Shown in pieces: positions 45,253 through 58,009 of a stretch of 64,000 bases of DNA (position 1 is the stretch's first letter; each line of letters opens with the position of its first letter). The position numbers and the translations under genes were made by a program. The notes below the pieces were generated by a model, which was not told where the DNA came from, did not search any database, and saw only the letters and a list, made by a program, of their open reading frames with translations. Origin of the DNA: Cristatella mucedo (taxonomy: Eukaryota; Bryozoa; Phylactolaemata; Cristatellidae); NCBI GenBank assembly GCA_009760855.2, contig WPIO01000035.1:896001-960000 (forward strand), given 5' to 3'.

Positions 45253-48200
45253 CACACACACACACGCACACAGAAGAACGCTCAGACATGCGCGCACACA
45301 CACATCTACACATGCACAAAGCTCAAATCCTGGGTCTCAGCCCAGGGGTAAAGGGGCTCACAGTTCACAACCTAGGTCGCGGGTTCGAGGCGTGAAGTAG
45401 GTAAGTCTTTATTACTCACATGAAGTGGTGGTGGCAGCGGCAGCTGAGGCTCTTTGCTCTTCTGCCCCTCATACAACCGAGGCTGCTAAATTAGCTAACC
45501 TATACTTCTTTGTATAAATGCAGAACACACTGGGGCACATGGAGGAGGTCTGATTGATCGAGGCAGGTGTCTACAAATGCTAAAGCTGAGCTGCCTACCT
45601 ACCTACCAGGTAGCCTGGATGCAAGTAGAACAGCTTTTTATTAAAGTCTTTTCTGTTGAGCTGGCCTGGGATCAGGATTCACCAATCTTTTCGTTGCGTT
45701 ACTAATCCGCCGAAGAAGACCAGTCTCTTGTCTTGTCTTTTCACTGTGCCAAAGGACCTGGTATTGTTTGTTGCTATATATCAATCGTTGAAAGTGTACC
45801 AGTTTTGGAGGTCGTCGTGGTGAACTTTTGGCAGCGGACACCGTGGATGATTGGTGATGCTGCTACTTTTTGAGCGGTGGGCCTGGCTCAGTGCACAGAA
45901 GTCCATCAGTTGCTGTAAATCTCCATTCATAAAGCCGTACTGGTGAAAGCCCTGCCAAGTAGATGCAAAGCACAGGGGCTATTCATTGCGTGCTAGGTGG
46001 CACATGGCTTGAAACTCGTAGACGTTAGCTTAGTTAGCTCTTATATTCTCCGAATGTTTCTAGAAACGCTAGTTCATGACAGGCGACATAACGTCAGCTA
46101 TCTTTACCCTGTCGTTGCGGCTCTACTTCTAGGATTGGTTGGTTCTGAAAACAAGCATACTTTTAAAGGGTATTTCATTTTCGAATGCATTTCTCTGTGC
46201 CGGTGAATCCTAAAAAGCAGTTAAAAAAGGTAACTTACGATCGAGAAGCTACTTATAATCTTTATGTGGAGTAGTCATTGTGTTTTTAACACAATTCATT
46301 CGCATGATTTGCCATATCAAGTGAGAAAGCTATCTATTGTCAGCTCTGATTGATATGCTTGTGTGACACTTTGTAACTGGGACTACAGAAAACTGACTCG
46401 AATAGAAGATGTGACAGCTATTTTTCCTTAAATAGCTCCTCGTTGGGGATAGGTAATATGATGCTCAGTGATGCCTGAATATGTTCACTCTGCACATCCG
46501 GTGACATTTGTGCCAGCATTGTCTGAGTAACCTGCCCCAAATTGTCTTTGTGATCAGTCGGCAACAACGAAGGCCGGCCAACAAAAACCTATGTGCTCTA
46601 GCCTAATGAAATCATATGTAGCAGGCCTGTGGCAAGGAATTGTTTAGAGGCTAGTAAAAAGCTTGGCATTGAGTAGGCATAACCGGAAGTCACCAGAGGT
46701 GTGCCATTTATCGATTTCTTTGCCTCCACAGCTTAAGAAGCTTAAACAGACTTTTTTTCTATCATGCTTAATTTTCTTGACATAAGCGATTTGTTGGGTG
46801 TTAGAGTCGTCCTTTCGAGCAGGGTGCTTCCGAATCATATCTAAGCCCACTGGCGCCATGAGGTTTCCATGGGTAATTCTGTCCTGGGGCTCGGATGTCG
46901 CTTGTTGAATCCGAGACTTGGGCTGGAACCAATGGCTTTCTTGAAGTCAGTTTTTTTATTAGACCTCAATTGACATTGCTCGTTTTACATTTTGGCACAG
47001 CGATATGTTGTTTTACCATGTCATCGTTGTAGCATGGGTTACTTACGGTAGGGAAGCATATCTTCAAGAAAATGAATTGCTCGAAAAGTGCTTTTTTTGA
47101 GGTGCCCATTATATGCAACTTGGCCATCTCAACCGAGTGGTAGCCCTCTCAGATTGGTCTTCAGGAGTAGCTCATTGCAGGCCATCTCCTTTCTGTCAAG
47201 GTATAGGCTGCCGAAGGACCAGCATTGTGGATTTAAAGTAAAAAAAAGTTGGTCTGGCAATGCACAGCCCAGTTTGCATCACAACAGATTTGAATTTGCT
47301 ACGTAGTTTGCATTTATGCCATCTGGCAGCAAATCCATTTTTTTATAGATGATTGGTTGACAGAAGTAGTCTGAAATCTTCACGGGCTCTTATGCAGCTG
47401 TCACCTGTTGATGTTAACTGCCATTATTGATAGTGCTGCCTAATCGATTGCACATTATGCAGGACCATACTAATACTGTGGGACGTAGTAGGTAATCAAG
47501 CTAATGTGTGTCAGCCCTGAGTGTTGCTTCAAGGGTGCCAGAGACTGGATTCCTTTCAGCCAATACCATTGGACCGAGCGGACATAATGGTAGCAGTGGC
47601 TAATGCAGCACTACTGTTTGTCCATGGAAAAAGCTTGCTATTGATTAGGGTCTTACAATGTTCCACAAAGGCTAAGCACTTGTTGGTGGCCAAGGATGTT
47701 GCTAGTAGGCCTTTTATTGACCATCGCCATGGCATCTGCCAACAGCACCGACACACGGACCGGGGCAATTCGTGTGCCAGCCTGCCTGCGGGAGCTTGCT
47801 GGATTTGTAGCCAGGCGGCCGGATCATAGAATAGCAAGGGTGATCGGGTAACAAGGAGAATGTCAGCACCGGGCCTAGAACAAGGAAGGAGCAATGCATC
47901 TCACCGGTCGTCTATGACCTCAGTCGCGATCAAGTACCCTGGAGAGATGGTAGTAAGTTCAGCAACACTGTGTGAGATAATGTTTCAGTGCTGTCGTAGG
48001 TTTACGATGCTGTTTCGAGGCCAATTTTCCACGTTACCAATACTGTGAGCTTAATGGCTATCTCTTATTTGCAGGAACGTGCCAACGTCGAAGCAAGAAC
48101 AGTTCGATCAGTCTACACTGGCATCTTAAATGAGCAGGATACATTCGTCTCGGTAGGTACAAACAAGCGCCTGTATACATAGCTGCAATGTGCACTTGGA

Positions 48201-48413
48201 AGGGGGTAGAGGAGAGGTAGAGAAGCGAAATATGGATGGGAGCTAGACAGAAAGACTTCGAGAGAGAAAGGAGGGGTGGCAAGAGGGGAGAAGAAGGATG
48301 AGGGCTTGGAGTAAATGACTGAGAGGAGGAGCATGAGTAGAAAGGTAATAGGACAGGACGATGAAGAAGCTAAGGTAGAGGCAGAGCAAGAGTAGAGGTA
48401 AAGAGAGAATGAG

Positions 48414-48460
<47 letters not shown>

Positions 48461-48536
48461 AGAAGAGAGAGCAAGGGCGCAATACCTTACGAGAGAGAGA
48501 GGCAGAGAGATAAATAGATTGACAGATAGATGGATG

Positions 48537-48631
<95 letters not shown>

Positions 48632-50614
48632 TGATAGATAGATAGATGACACGTCTATACTATAACGCCTCACCCAGCTGTTCCTTCAACGTCCAGGGCC
48701 TCGAAGACAGGTTGCATGCTAGTTCACTGCTAGGTAATGCAGCAGCAAAGTGTCTGTCTCTCTGCACTTACTCTCGCACATGGTTTCGCCCACTGCTCGT
48801 GGCTCGCCCGTAAGCTGAGCTTGCAAATACATTATTCAGCCTCTTTTGATTTCGACACGCCTACCTTCTTTCTCACGTTTGCAGGGTGTGAGCTTTTACT
48901 TCAGCTGCTTGTTTATGCATGCTGAATTCATTATACGGTGAGGCATTGCCACTTCATTGTTTGAAACACGTCTCTACTTACGGGGCTGCTACCAAATCTA
49001 GTGACCGCTGGGGTGCACCTGAGCCCTGCCGATCTTTAGCAGCATTTTGTATACCTACAGTCAAGGATGCAGTCAGGATTTTTCCTAGATATGCACCTCT
49101 TCATCTTACATTCTTTCCCGACAAGTCGTCTGTCTTCCCGACAATTCTAGCCCTGGAGTGCAGCGATCTCTACGCCAGTTGCTGCGACTAGCAGAGGTTG
49201 GTGAATCACCACTGGCACCGACACCTGTCTTGGGCGAAGAGCAACAAGATCATATGATTGCACCTCTTTGATAGTATCTGCTGACTGCAGTTTGCCTTGC
49301 TCGAGCATGTAGAGCATGAAGCCTAGTGACGACAGCATGTGGCCGTGGTGCCTCCCGAATGTTCATGCTTCCAAGTCACCTTCAATACCTTGCTCGTTCA
49401 GGACCTCCAGTCGTATTGCAAGTACAACGACTTTCTTCATCAGAGGAAAAAAGAGCTGCTACACAAAAAGTGGTCGGAGAAAGTGAGCGAACCCATCCAA
49501 TCAGCCATCATCGCCAAGGTTGACAGTGACGCATATGAAGAGCTGCGAAAGCGCAAGCACGAGCTGTATCGCGAGTACATCGAGCACGTGAACACCAAGG
49601 TAAGGATACTTGAGGATGTCGTATGTTTGCCCCAGTGACGCGTATCATATGTCTCGGCCATGGCATGTTTGGCATCGATGGGCGATAGGCCATAGGCACG
49701 CACTGTCATTGGCAGCCAGATCATCTGCTCGTGTCCAGGCGTGTTCATGTTTTGCTGAGCTGAGCGTTTTGGTTTTTCGAGCTGAGCGTTTTGGTTTTGT
49801 GTTTTGTCTCAGGGCCACGTGTTCTTGGATTCCTTTGATCCAGAGGAATACTATCCACTGGCTGTGGCTGCTGCTCGGCCACCAGTCGTGGAGGTGAGCT
49901 GTCCGGCACCAGCCATCCTTTGCGACTGGATGATTGCAGTGGCTTTAGCTGCATTGTGCGATCGTGGTCACGTGTTACTCTGCAATCTTGGCTGCGATTG
50001 CTCGGCATTTCGCGGCAATCAGTTGCTTGTGTGGCTTGAATGCGTGCCAAGTTGACAATGCGGTTTGCATGCTTCAGAGCCTGTCGGCTAAGCATCGTGC
50101 CCTCAACGATCCGACACTTCTGCAAAGCAGACGTCGTCACGATGAGGAGCGCGTGGAGCTGGCGTGTACCTCGGGTGCACGCTACTCCGACAAGGGCCTC
50201 GACTCGCTGAAGCTGCCGCCAATGCCCCTCGGACGGCATACGATGAACAGCATTGTCTGGACTGGCTTGCCACTGTCGGACATCGATAGCGTTCACCGGC
50301 AGCTGAGCAGGCAAGGCAGCCCCGCAGTTTTGCGAAGTTTACTTGCTGCTTATCGGAAGCTGCCTGCTGGCCAGCTGTCCCAAAGATAGCAGCCTGACTG
50401 TCAAAATGGCAGCAGGACATCTAGTTGGCTGCAGGCTATTTAGTAAGAGCGACTCATACGGTATGTGCCAGTGGCATGTGCAAAAGTAAGACACGAGACA
50501 AATTCGCATTGCACTTGCATACTAGTGGAAGGGTTACGACATACGTGGGTGTGTTGATGCTCATCCTCGTATGCATGATCACATGCGATGCGACCACACA
50601 CTTGCAATTACACA

Positions 50615-50657
<43 letters not shown>

Positions 50658-53007
50658 ACTCACACACTCACTCACTCACTCACTTATGCTCACTTACACA
50701 CACATGAGCATATATACATGCTTTTCACCTTAATCTTTTCCTTTAGCTGTATTTATGTGGCAAGCTATCTTCAGCAAGGATACCTTTGACTTACTCAGAT
50801 GTTTCTTTACACTGGCTATTCTCTCTATTTAAAATCTACTTTGTGGAAATAGTGTTCATTGCGCCACGTCCATGGGAAAACTGCTATAAACGGACAGTGG
50901 GAAAGGCTTAACGTTCAACAGCCACTCATTATTCACGGCTTTGTATCCTTCACTTACTAATCGACATAAGCATTTTGAATGTCCATACGTCCCATAAAAG
51001 GAAGTCACCACTGATTTCACTACCAGCACTGACCAATGGGAAGAGATCCCGAGAAACTTGCATTTATTAATGTGAATGGAGAAATGCACTCTCCTAGTTA
51101 AAATTAAAATTGTGAATGGTAATTTAAAATAGTTTTACAGAATTTCCACATTTCCCTAAACTGGAGTCACTACTTAGTCGCTTGCCGGTGCTGACCAATT
51201 GGAAAAGAGCCTGTTGGAATATAAATGCGAATGAAAAGTGCACCTCCACCAGTGAAAATTAAATTTCATTTGAAAAAGGGCATAAAGTGAGAAATTACCT
51301 AAGGTAAGAAAGTACCATCTGATTCCTTTTGATCGAACCGGATTTTGGTAGGAACAGGGCAAAGCATATAGTATGGTAGAATGTATGTGTAACTCTCCCA
51401 GACATTGACGACAAAAATAAACAACAGAGAAATACTCACTGGGTCGAACTACCAAAGTATTAACTAAAGCATGACTTTTTTCAACGTGAACAACAGTGAG
51501 AGACTAAAGAAAAAGCCGTTCGCGCTTTCAAAGCTCAAAGGTTTTGCTGCATTAATAATTTGCTACACAACAATTTGCTACCTTAAGAAAAAACGGGAAG
51601 ATGGCCCTTCGGTAGAGCTCATGCTCACCGGCTAGGTCGGTGGACACTTAGGCCTACCTTCCTCGGCTAAGTTTAGTTCTCAAACGATGCCATGAAAATG
51701 TCTTGATATTGTCAATAGATTTGAAATGTCCATGACTTTTCATGGGTATTGAGATAAATGGAGCAATGTGCACTCCTTTTGGTTTAAAACAAGCCAGCTT
51801 AATCTGTTATTTATTATTTTATCGATGTGAGCCATGCCTACATATCGTTGACTTGATGTCTGTTTCCATGTTCACTTGCAATGTGAGAAGCCAATGACAG
51901 TGACTTCAAACAATAAAACAATTAAAGTTCAACTGCCGAAGAAGAACTAAAATTGGTCATTTGTATGAACCAGTGCTCCAGCAGAATCAATACGTATAAG
52001 ATGCAATATCATAGAAATAAAATACAGTTGAATGCAATAAAGCACTGAAAGTATCAGGCGTTTCTTTTTCAGATAAGTGTTGATTTTTTGCTAGTTGTAG
52101 TGGTAAAATCCCAACATTTTTCAGTTATTCTGCATTATTTGGCACCTATCGTTTAACTGGCTCAAGATTATGTCCAAGATTTTGCTGTTTCTCAACTGTG
52201 CTTAACTACGCTCTTTGTCTGACTCAAATGTGAGTATTTTTCGAAATCAGAAGCTCTTGGACTAAAATGCTTGGTTGACTACCGACTATGACCCTAATAA
52301 ATTTGGCTGTTGTTAATATTGTTCGATCTCTTTGTAATTTAGTTGATAGCTTGACAGTCATGTCATAATGGTAATAATACATTCATATAGCCCCAGAGAT
52401 CTCATTCTAGGCACTTCAAATATGCTGTAAAGGAGGCACGTACCTATATAGTGTGGCATTTCTGCAGCTTTGGTGTTGAGACAACCTTGTGGTCGAGATT
52501 CTTCCCTTGTGCTCAGCGGAAGAGATCGTTTACATAAAATTTACGAGTAGCAGGAGTATAAGCAACGTTGTCTTCTTTTATAGGAGGCGGATGCTCCAAA
52601 TTCCCTATGCGTCATCCATCAATTTCGAGCAATGGTCTAGTGAGTCGTCGGATGATCCTAACGTGTTCGACAAAGAAATGCGTCTACAAAAGAAAAAACG
52701 CTGCCCACAGCCACCCTTTGCACGCAGCTATCCACAGGCAGCCAACCGAAAGCGGATAATGGAAGGTTATGTAAATGACGTGATGATTTCTCATACATTG
52801 CCCCTGCAGCGTCATGGTAGTGATCCTGGATCTGACTCGTATTCCTTGTCGCAACAGCACCAACAGATGGCCACAAATGCTCAAGAAGACGGGCAATTGC
52901 AAATAGAAAGAGCTCCGTTTTCTGACACTTCGACATATAAAGACAGCTACATTGAACTGACTTCTGATCCAGTGGCTCTTCCTGACAGCATGCAGCCAAT
53001 TGTGTAG
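44115..53007 (+). CDS. FAM228 family protein, N-terminus not located
   Basis: Six exons (44115-44273, 48075-48152, 49402-49599, 49813-49893, 50078-50310, 52584-53007) join in frame to 390 residues. The FAM228 pattern is unmistakable: YCKYNDFLHQRKKELLHKKW, YREYIEHVNTKGHVFLDSFD, then PEEYYPLAV, CTSGARYSDKGLD, LKLPPMPLGRH and LPLSDIDSVHRQLSRRRM. FAM228 proteins are intracellular and have no established biochemical activity. The first five introns' neighbours use GT-AG; the last junction uses AG|GCAAGG (GC-AG) if exon 6 is included. Without it, exon 5 reads on to a TAG at 50387-50389. The C-terminal exon is longer than I expect for the family. Family call firm; exact ends are not. Confidence 0.85.
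44806..45095 (-). mobile_element. CR1-A LINE 3' fragment in FAM228 intron
   Basis: Reversed terminus TAGTGCCCTGTGCGAACTAA / TCTCTTTCTAGGCTCTTTAC, the 3' UTR (GACAATTCACTCGAATGGAG) and coding (GACATTTAAAAAGAAGCTAA on minus). It is truncated near 45095, about 35 bases before the (CA)n array. Confidence 0.75.
45131..45302. repeat. (CA)n microsatellite
   Basis: About 120 bases of pure CA plus CACACAAACAC and CACG variants on its flanks. Frames rich in His-Thr and Cys-Val are artefacts. Confidence 0.97.
45343..45505 (+). mobile_element. SINE B copy
   Basis: Box A-like CAGCCCAGGGGTAAAG, box B GGGTTCGAGGC near 45380, then GTGGTGGTGGCAGCGGCAGC and TGAGGCTCTTTGCTCTTCTG, ending AGGCTGCTAAATTAGCTAAC. 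Same order as the 28833 copy. Confidence 0.65.
45506..48074 (+). other. Remainder of the first FAM228 intron
   Basis: No supported exon or known repeat was seen. A minus-strand frame at 47556-47894 and a plus frame at 47521-47829 overlap each other and match nothing. Confidence 0.45.
48075..48152 (+). CDS. FAM228 exon 2
   Basis: Acceptor TATTTGCAG ends at 48074; donor GTAGGT starts at 48153. 26 codons, phase 0 both sides: ERANVEARTVRSVYTGILNE then QDTFVS. Too short to appear as an open frame with its own ATG. Confidence 0.65.
48413..48650. repeat. (GA)n and (GATA)n microsatellites
   Basis: GA tract at about 48414-48470, then a (GATA)n array of about 110 bases at 48530-48648. They lie in the intron after FAM228 exon 2. 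The Ser-Leu and Ser-Ile-Tyr-Leu frame (186 codons) is an artefact. Confidence 0.97.
49402..49599 (+). CDS. FAM228 exon 3, core of the family
   Basis: Acceptor TCGTTCAG ends at 49401; donor GTAAGG starts at 49600. 66 codons: DLQSYCKYNDFLHQRKKELL, then HKKWSEKVSEPIQSAIIAKV and RKRKHELYREYIEHVNTK. Strongly charged and probably helical. This is the most recognisable FAM228 segment. Confidence 0.9.
49757..49798 (+). repeat. 22-bp tandem duplication in front of FAM228 exon 4
   Basis: GAGCTGAGCGTTTTGGTTTT occurs at 49757 and 49779, just before the acceptor at 49812. It doubles the T-rich stretch that should act as polypyrimidine tract. Confidence 0.85.
49813..49893 (+). CDS. FAM228 exon 4
   Basis: Acceptor TTTTGTCTCAG ends at 49812; donor GTGAGC starts at 49894. 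27 codons: GHVFLDSFDPEEYYPLAVAA and ARPPVVE. The FDPEEY..L motif is typical of FAM228. Confidence 0.9.
50078..50310 (+). CDS. FAM228 exon 5 (alternative stop at 50389)
   Basis: Acceptor GCTTCAG ends at 50077. Encodes LNDPTLLQSRRRHDEERVEL, ACTSGARYSDKGLDSLKLPP and MPLGRHTMNSIVWTGLPLSD. I end it at 50310 before the GC-type donor GCAAGG, phase 2. If that site is not used the frame continues 26 more codons to TAG at 50387-50389. That alternative is a shorter, unconserved tail (QGSPAVLRSLLAAYRK...). Confidence 0.75.
50614..50705. repeat. (CA)n / (CACT)n microsatellite
   Basis: CACACACA run followed by ACTCACACACTCACACACTC and CACTCACTCACTCAC units, in the last FAM228 intron. Confidence 0.95.
50973..51270. 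repeat. Diverged tandem duplication, period about 163 bp
   Basis: Unit 1 (about 50973-51135) and unit 2 (about 51136-51270) share the order: GAATKTCCAYAY-like start, GGARGTCAC, CACTGACCAATGGGAAGAGA versus GCTGACCAATTGGAAAAGAG, and AATGTGAATGGAGAAATGCA versus AATGCGAATGAAAAGTGCA, then GTTAAAATTAAAATT versus GTGAAAATTAAATTT. AT-rich; no coding signal. It lies in the proposed last FAM228 intron. Confidence 0.65.
52365..52440 (-). mobile_element. CR1-A 3' terminus in FAM228 last intron
   Basis: TAATGGTAATAATACATTCA, TATAGCCCCAGAGATCTCAT and TCTAGGCACTTCAAATATGC match the reversed CR1-A end and tail; only the terminus is left. Confidence 0.55.
52584..53007 (+). CDS. FAM228 last exon (proposed)
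   Basis: Acceptor TTCTTTTATAG ends at 52583. One base completes the Arg codon from exon 5 and the frame stays open for 140 codons to TAG at 53005-53007. It starts RRMLQIPYASSINFEQWSSE, which fits the basic RRRM segment and following aromatic-Trp motif that I recall at this place in FAM228 proteins. The rest (QKKKRCPQPPFARSYPQAAN, a Ser/Gln-rich stretch, IELTSDPVAL) is low in complexity. Confidence 0.65.
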
Positions 53008-53929
53008 ACTATCTTCCGTTCCAACCGTGACCCACACAGCCTGGTTAATGCTCACTTTCCCGTGCCTGAGGTAGCATGGGAGGTATCGTGGCCACGCACT
53101 GCACCGCGGCGATGATGCCACGAGAAGCCGCGAGATGGCGCGAGCCTCGTACGAGAGCTGCTCTCATCGCTGCAATTGCTGTAGCCACACCAGCTACTGC
53201 TTGCTGGTTGTGTGCTCGACAACTTAAATGTAGGTGTTCTGTATGACACCATTGACCATCATTCTTTACTGTCAAACCCCCCACGAATGTCAACGAATGC
53301 ATATGCGTTACGTGCTGCATACTGCCCTTATTTCTGATTGCAAAGTCGTCAACAGCCTTGCGTCGATCTCATGGCCCAACCACTCCGAAACCAGATCTAC
53401 TGGCAGACGCTAAGCTGACAACGTGTAAGCAGGTATTAAAAGGAGACCAAATGATATAAGAAGACCTTTGCAATCTTAACATGAACATAAAGCAAACACG
53501 GGTTCATCGTTTGTCTTTACTTCTCTTATTGATATACATTGTAATAGAAGAAAGGCTTTTGATGGCAGCCGACAAGCTGCTAAAGTGTCGAATGTCAGAA
53601 TGATCGGAGGTCAAGTGCGAGTAGGCAGGTTGAAGCGAGTAAGCCTGTGAGAGCCTGTGCGCAAACTCTTAGCCTCGGTCGGTCAAGTCAATGCTGCTGA
53701 TTATAAACGTACAGCGATTTCACCTGACAGTTAAGCGCTCATTAATAAGCTTGGTCCAAGTATGTATTTCGCGGCATGGCTGCTCTCAATTCTACCTTAG
53801 CCAGCTGACGAGTTCATGAGGCTATCTACTTGTACACATGGTTCACTGCCGAGCCCTCTTGTCCAACCGCTCGCTCTGCTTGTGCCTTTTCTATCGCCGG
53901 CCTTCACCCTAGCCCTATCACTTATTAGT

Positions 53930-53976
<47 letters not shown>

Positions 53977-54528
53977 GGACAGACAGACAGACAGAAAGAG
54001 AGAGACAGACAGAAAGAGAGAGACAGGCAGACAGAAAAGCAGACACACACACACAAACACACACACAGACGGAAGGAAAGTTAGTAGCACGATGCTAGAT
54101 ACAAACAGCGCTAGCTGCTGTACAATTTATAGGCAGCAGCTATACCGGCCCAGCAATTCGATAATAACCGATTCTTGATACGTTTCCAGCTGCTTTGAAG
54201 CTATACTGAGCTGCTACCGGTGAAGCCTAAAGTGCTGAGTTTAACACAGGCGCTTTTCAAAAACTTCACCGATTGTGTTACCTTTTGATTTACCTACTGT
54301 TAATTAGAGGAACAAATCAATCGATCAGACAAATATGTTAGTGATAAAATGGCAGACCATAGCGATTGTTTTCTCGCAGACGACACATTAACGTTGAACT
54401 ATGGAGTAGATAGAGAGCGAGATTATAAGATGCACAAATTTCCAAATAACAGTAATACAAGGTCACTTATAAAGCCTTCTATACTTACGCCTGCATCCGA
54501 AAGCACACAAGAGAACACACTGGGGCCA
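53008..54528. other. Intergenic with a (GA)n/(GACA)n array
   Basis: No gene supported; I saw no canonical AATAAA close after the FAM228 stop. A microsatellite at 53931-54068 runs from GA through GACAGACA to CACACA. A short frame at 54349-54570 matches nothing. Confidence 0.5.
53931..54068. repeat. (GA)n (GACA)n (CA)n microsatellite
   Basis: About 40 bases of GA, then mixed GACA/GAAAGA units, then CACACA. Confidence 0.96.
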
Positions 54529-54655
54529 CCGGTCAGTAGGAACTCTGGCAAGCAACATGAACCGAATTAAGCACAAGCAAGCGCACAAAACCAGAGACAA
54601 AAAGACAACACAGGGGGAGGGGCGAAGAGAAAAGCTGAGCGGAACAAATGTAATC
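54529..54655 (-). mobile_element. CR1-C 3' end
   Basis: Matches 16335-16465: CTCTGGCAAGCAACATGAAC, AGACAAAAAGACAACACAGG, GAGAAAAGCTGAGCGGAACA against CTCTGGCCAATAGCATGAAC, AAAAAAAGACAAACTCACTG, GCGGAAAGCTGACAGGAACA. Orientation is inferred from the coding pieces further right. Confidence 0.6.
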
Positions 54656-54930
54656 TTGGTAAAAGTAAAAATACATTTGATAAAGCGCGCACAGAGAACT
54701 CACTCTCTTTTCTAGGTGCTTTACATTTGCTGCAAAGGAAGCACGATCGAAGGGTTAGTGGTAGCATACTCGATAAATAACAAGAATGGCATGGTTATAG
54801 GTGACATGCACAGGGTAAGCATTCAAGTATGGTTAGTGGCAGCATGCACAGTGTTAGCACGCATAAGCTCGTAAAGGTCGAATCTTAAGGTAAGACTTAA
54901 ATAATACAAAACCATTGCTGGTGCTGACAA
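54656..54930 (-). mobile_element. CR1-A 3' fragment nested in CR1-C
   Basis: AAAAATACATTTGATAAAGC, AGAGAACTCACTCTCTTTTC, GGTGCTTTACATTTGCTGCA, then TGTTAGCACGCATAAGCTCG: the reversed CR1-A terminus and 3' UTR, close to 37363-37640. CR1-C sequence is present on both sides. Confidence 0.75.
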
Positions 54931-54949
54931 GAGGAAGTGAGTGACTTCC

Positions 54950-56080
<1,131 letters not shown>

Positions 56081-56479
56081 ATCAAATAAATTCCCCACGC
56101 AGGTGATAATAATTATATTTAATGGCTGCTGGCGGTTTTTTGTAGTGACTTAATGCACGTCCACCAAGGACAATTCGCAGTGCAGTGTTTTTAGCGGTAA
56201 ATTGAGCTCACTCGGATCGGAGCTACTGCCAACTCTAGCGGAAGGACCCAGGTTAACAATTCACTGCAGCCACTAAAGACCTGGATCAAGAACAGCTTGC
56301 TGTTAGAGAGACTTAAAAACCACATAGCCGCTGTTTTGCAAGACAACCCTTCGCGTACTGAGAACGCGTAGAGAGTCCTGGTTAAAGGGAATTGCAGAGA
56401 TCAAAAGTGGAAGCAACGTCGGATGCGCGTGAACTAGCTTGGCTGCCTGACTCGTGTTTATTCAAGCAGGTCCTGATTT
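56081..56479. other. Nothing firm; probably old CR1 sequence
   Basis: No gene or clear repeat was recognised. It lies between two minus-strand CR1 pieces and may be decayed LINE. Confidence 0.3.
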
Positions 56480-56786
56480 TGGTGCACATCATTAGCTAAA
56501 AGTACGCATACTTTAAATGGGAGGCAATGTGCTCATGATGGCAAGTCCAGATGGCAAGTCTTCTTGGACTAGCACCGTCAGATAGCCGGCAGACGTCACT
56601 AGAGAAATTCTAGAAAAACTCATCTTGAAGGTGACGCCTTGCACCTTGAGGGTGACAGTAAAAATGCTCACAACACTTGAATTGATCTTATCGTTGCTAA
56701 GGTTCATGAAGTTAGCGGCCATTCACATACGAATGTCGTCAATGCAGGCTGCAAGTAAAGTGAGTCATATACAGAGCGTTACAATT
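56480..56786 (-). mobile_element. CR1 LINE RT fragment, 3' side of an insertion
   Basis: Minus-strand LLAACIDDIR (56765-56735) then MAANFMNLSNDKINSSV corresponds to the AACIDDIRTWMAANFLKLND block of CR1-A. The upstream part of the same block lies beyond the 433-bp insert, at 57220-57306. Confidence 0.65.
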
Positions 56787-57219
56787 AACAAATATTAGCT
56801 GGCTTGGCAGCCTCGTTTGCATGGTGGCAGAAAAGCCTTAACGGCTGCTGCCACCGCTAGCAGTTGGCTATACAGGATCGCTCACTGCAGGATTCGAAGC
56901 CAACACTTCGGTCGTGAAGAGCGAGCACTTACCTCCTGGGCTATTACAGCCCATAACAGATTCCTGGTTGCGCTCCTCCGGAATGGGTACAGTCACGTCG
57001 TGTACTAGCCACGGCCGTCGCATTTTTGTACTCTCTCTTTGTCCCGATAGGCACCTTATTTGAATGCAGCCAAACTGCTCCACAACGAATCCAAGCCCGA
57101 GTCGGGTTACTTTCCGCAATGCTTCCCTCGCCCAGAGTTTCCTCGACGCTTTCCTAGCCCACATTTAGGCCACGGCGAGTTAAAAGTACATATTTCAGCT
57201 AAGCCAGCTAATATTTGTT
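56787..57219. mobile_element. 433-bp segment with 19-bp perfect inverted ends, containing SINE B
   Basis: AACAAATATTAGCTGGCTT at 56787-56805 is exactly inverted at 57201-57219. The left side (56787-56965) is a minus-strand SINE B copy with its tail at the very end (GCAGCCTCGTTTGCATGG; box B AGGATTCGAAGCC). The right side is unrecognised. It splits a CR1 reverse-transcriptase relic between the YADG motif and the CIDDIR block. No target duplication was recognised. Confidence 0.55.
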
Positions 57220-57598
<379 letters not shown>

Positions 57599-58009
57599 AG
57601 ACATTGTGAAAAGCCAAGGACACATTTGTCGAGCTATTTCAAAGAACAGTGCTAATACTTCTTCAGGGAATGGATAAAATCAACGTGACTTGCTGTCCTT
57701 GAACGTGCAGAGAAAGTGAGAGAGAGAGAGAGAGCTTTCAGCCACAAGGCTTACAAAGTAGCTCAGATAGGCTGGAGTCATGGTAAATTACTTCAAATTT
57801 AACGCTTGATATATCAAAGCTAAATGCTAAATTAATGTTATTCCCTATCGCTTCCGCGTCGTCTATTCAGGATAAATTAAAGGCATGTTGCTTAGTTTCA
57901 AGAAATTCTATTACCTGGAGTTTAAGAGAAACAGTGTCAAGCACGTAAGAGTAACTTTAAACAGAGAATAAGACCTTCTGGTCTGTTGACGGTATTTTTA
58001 GGTAAATTA

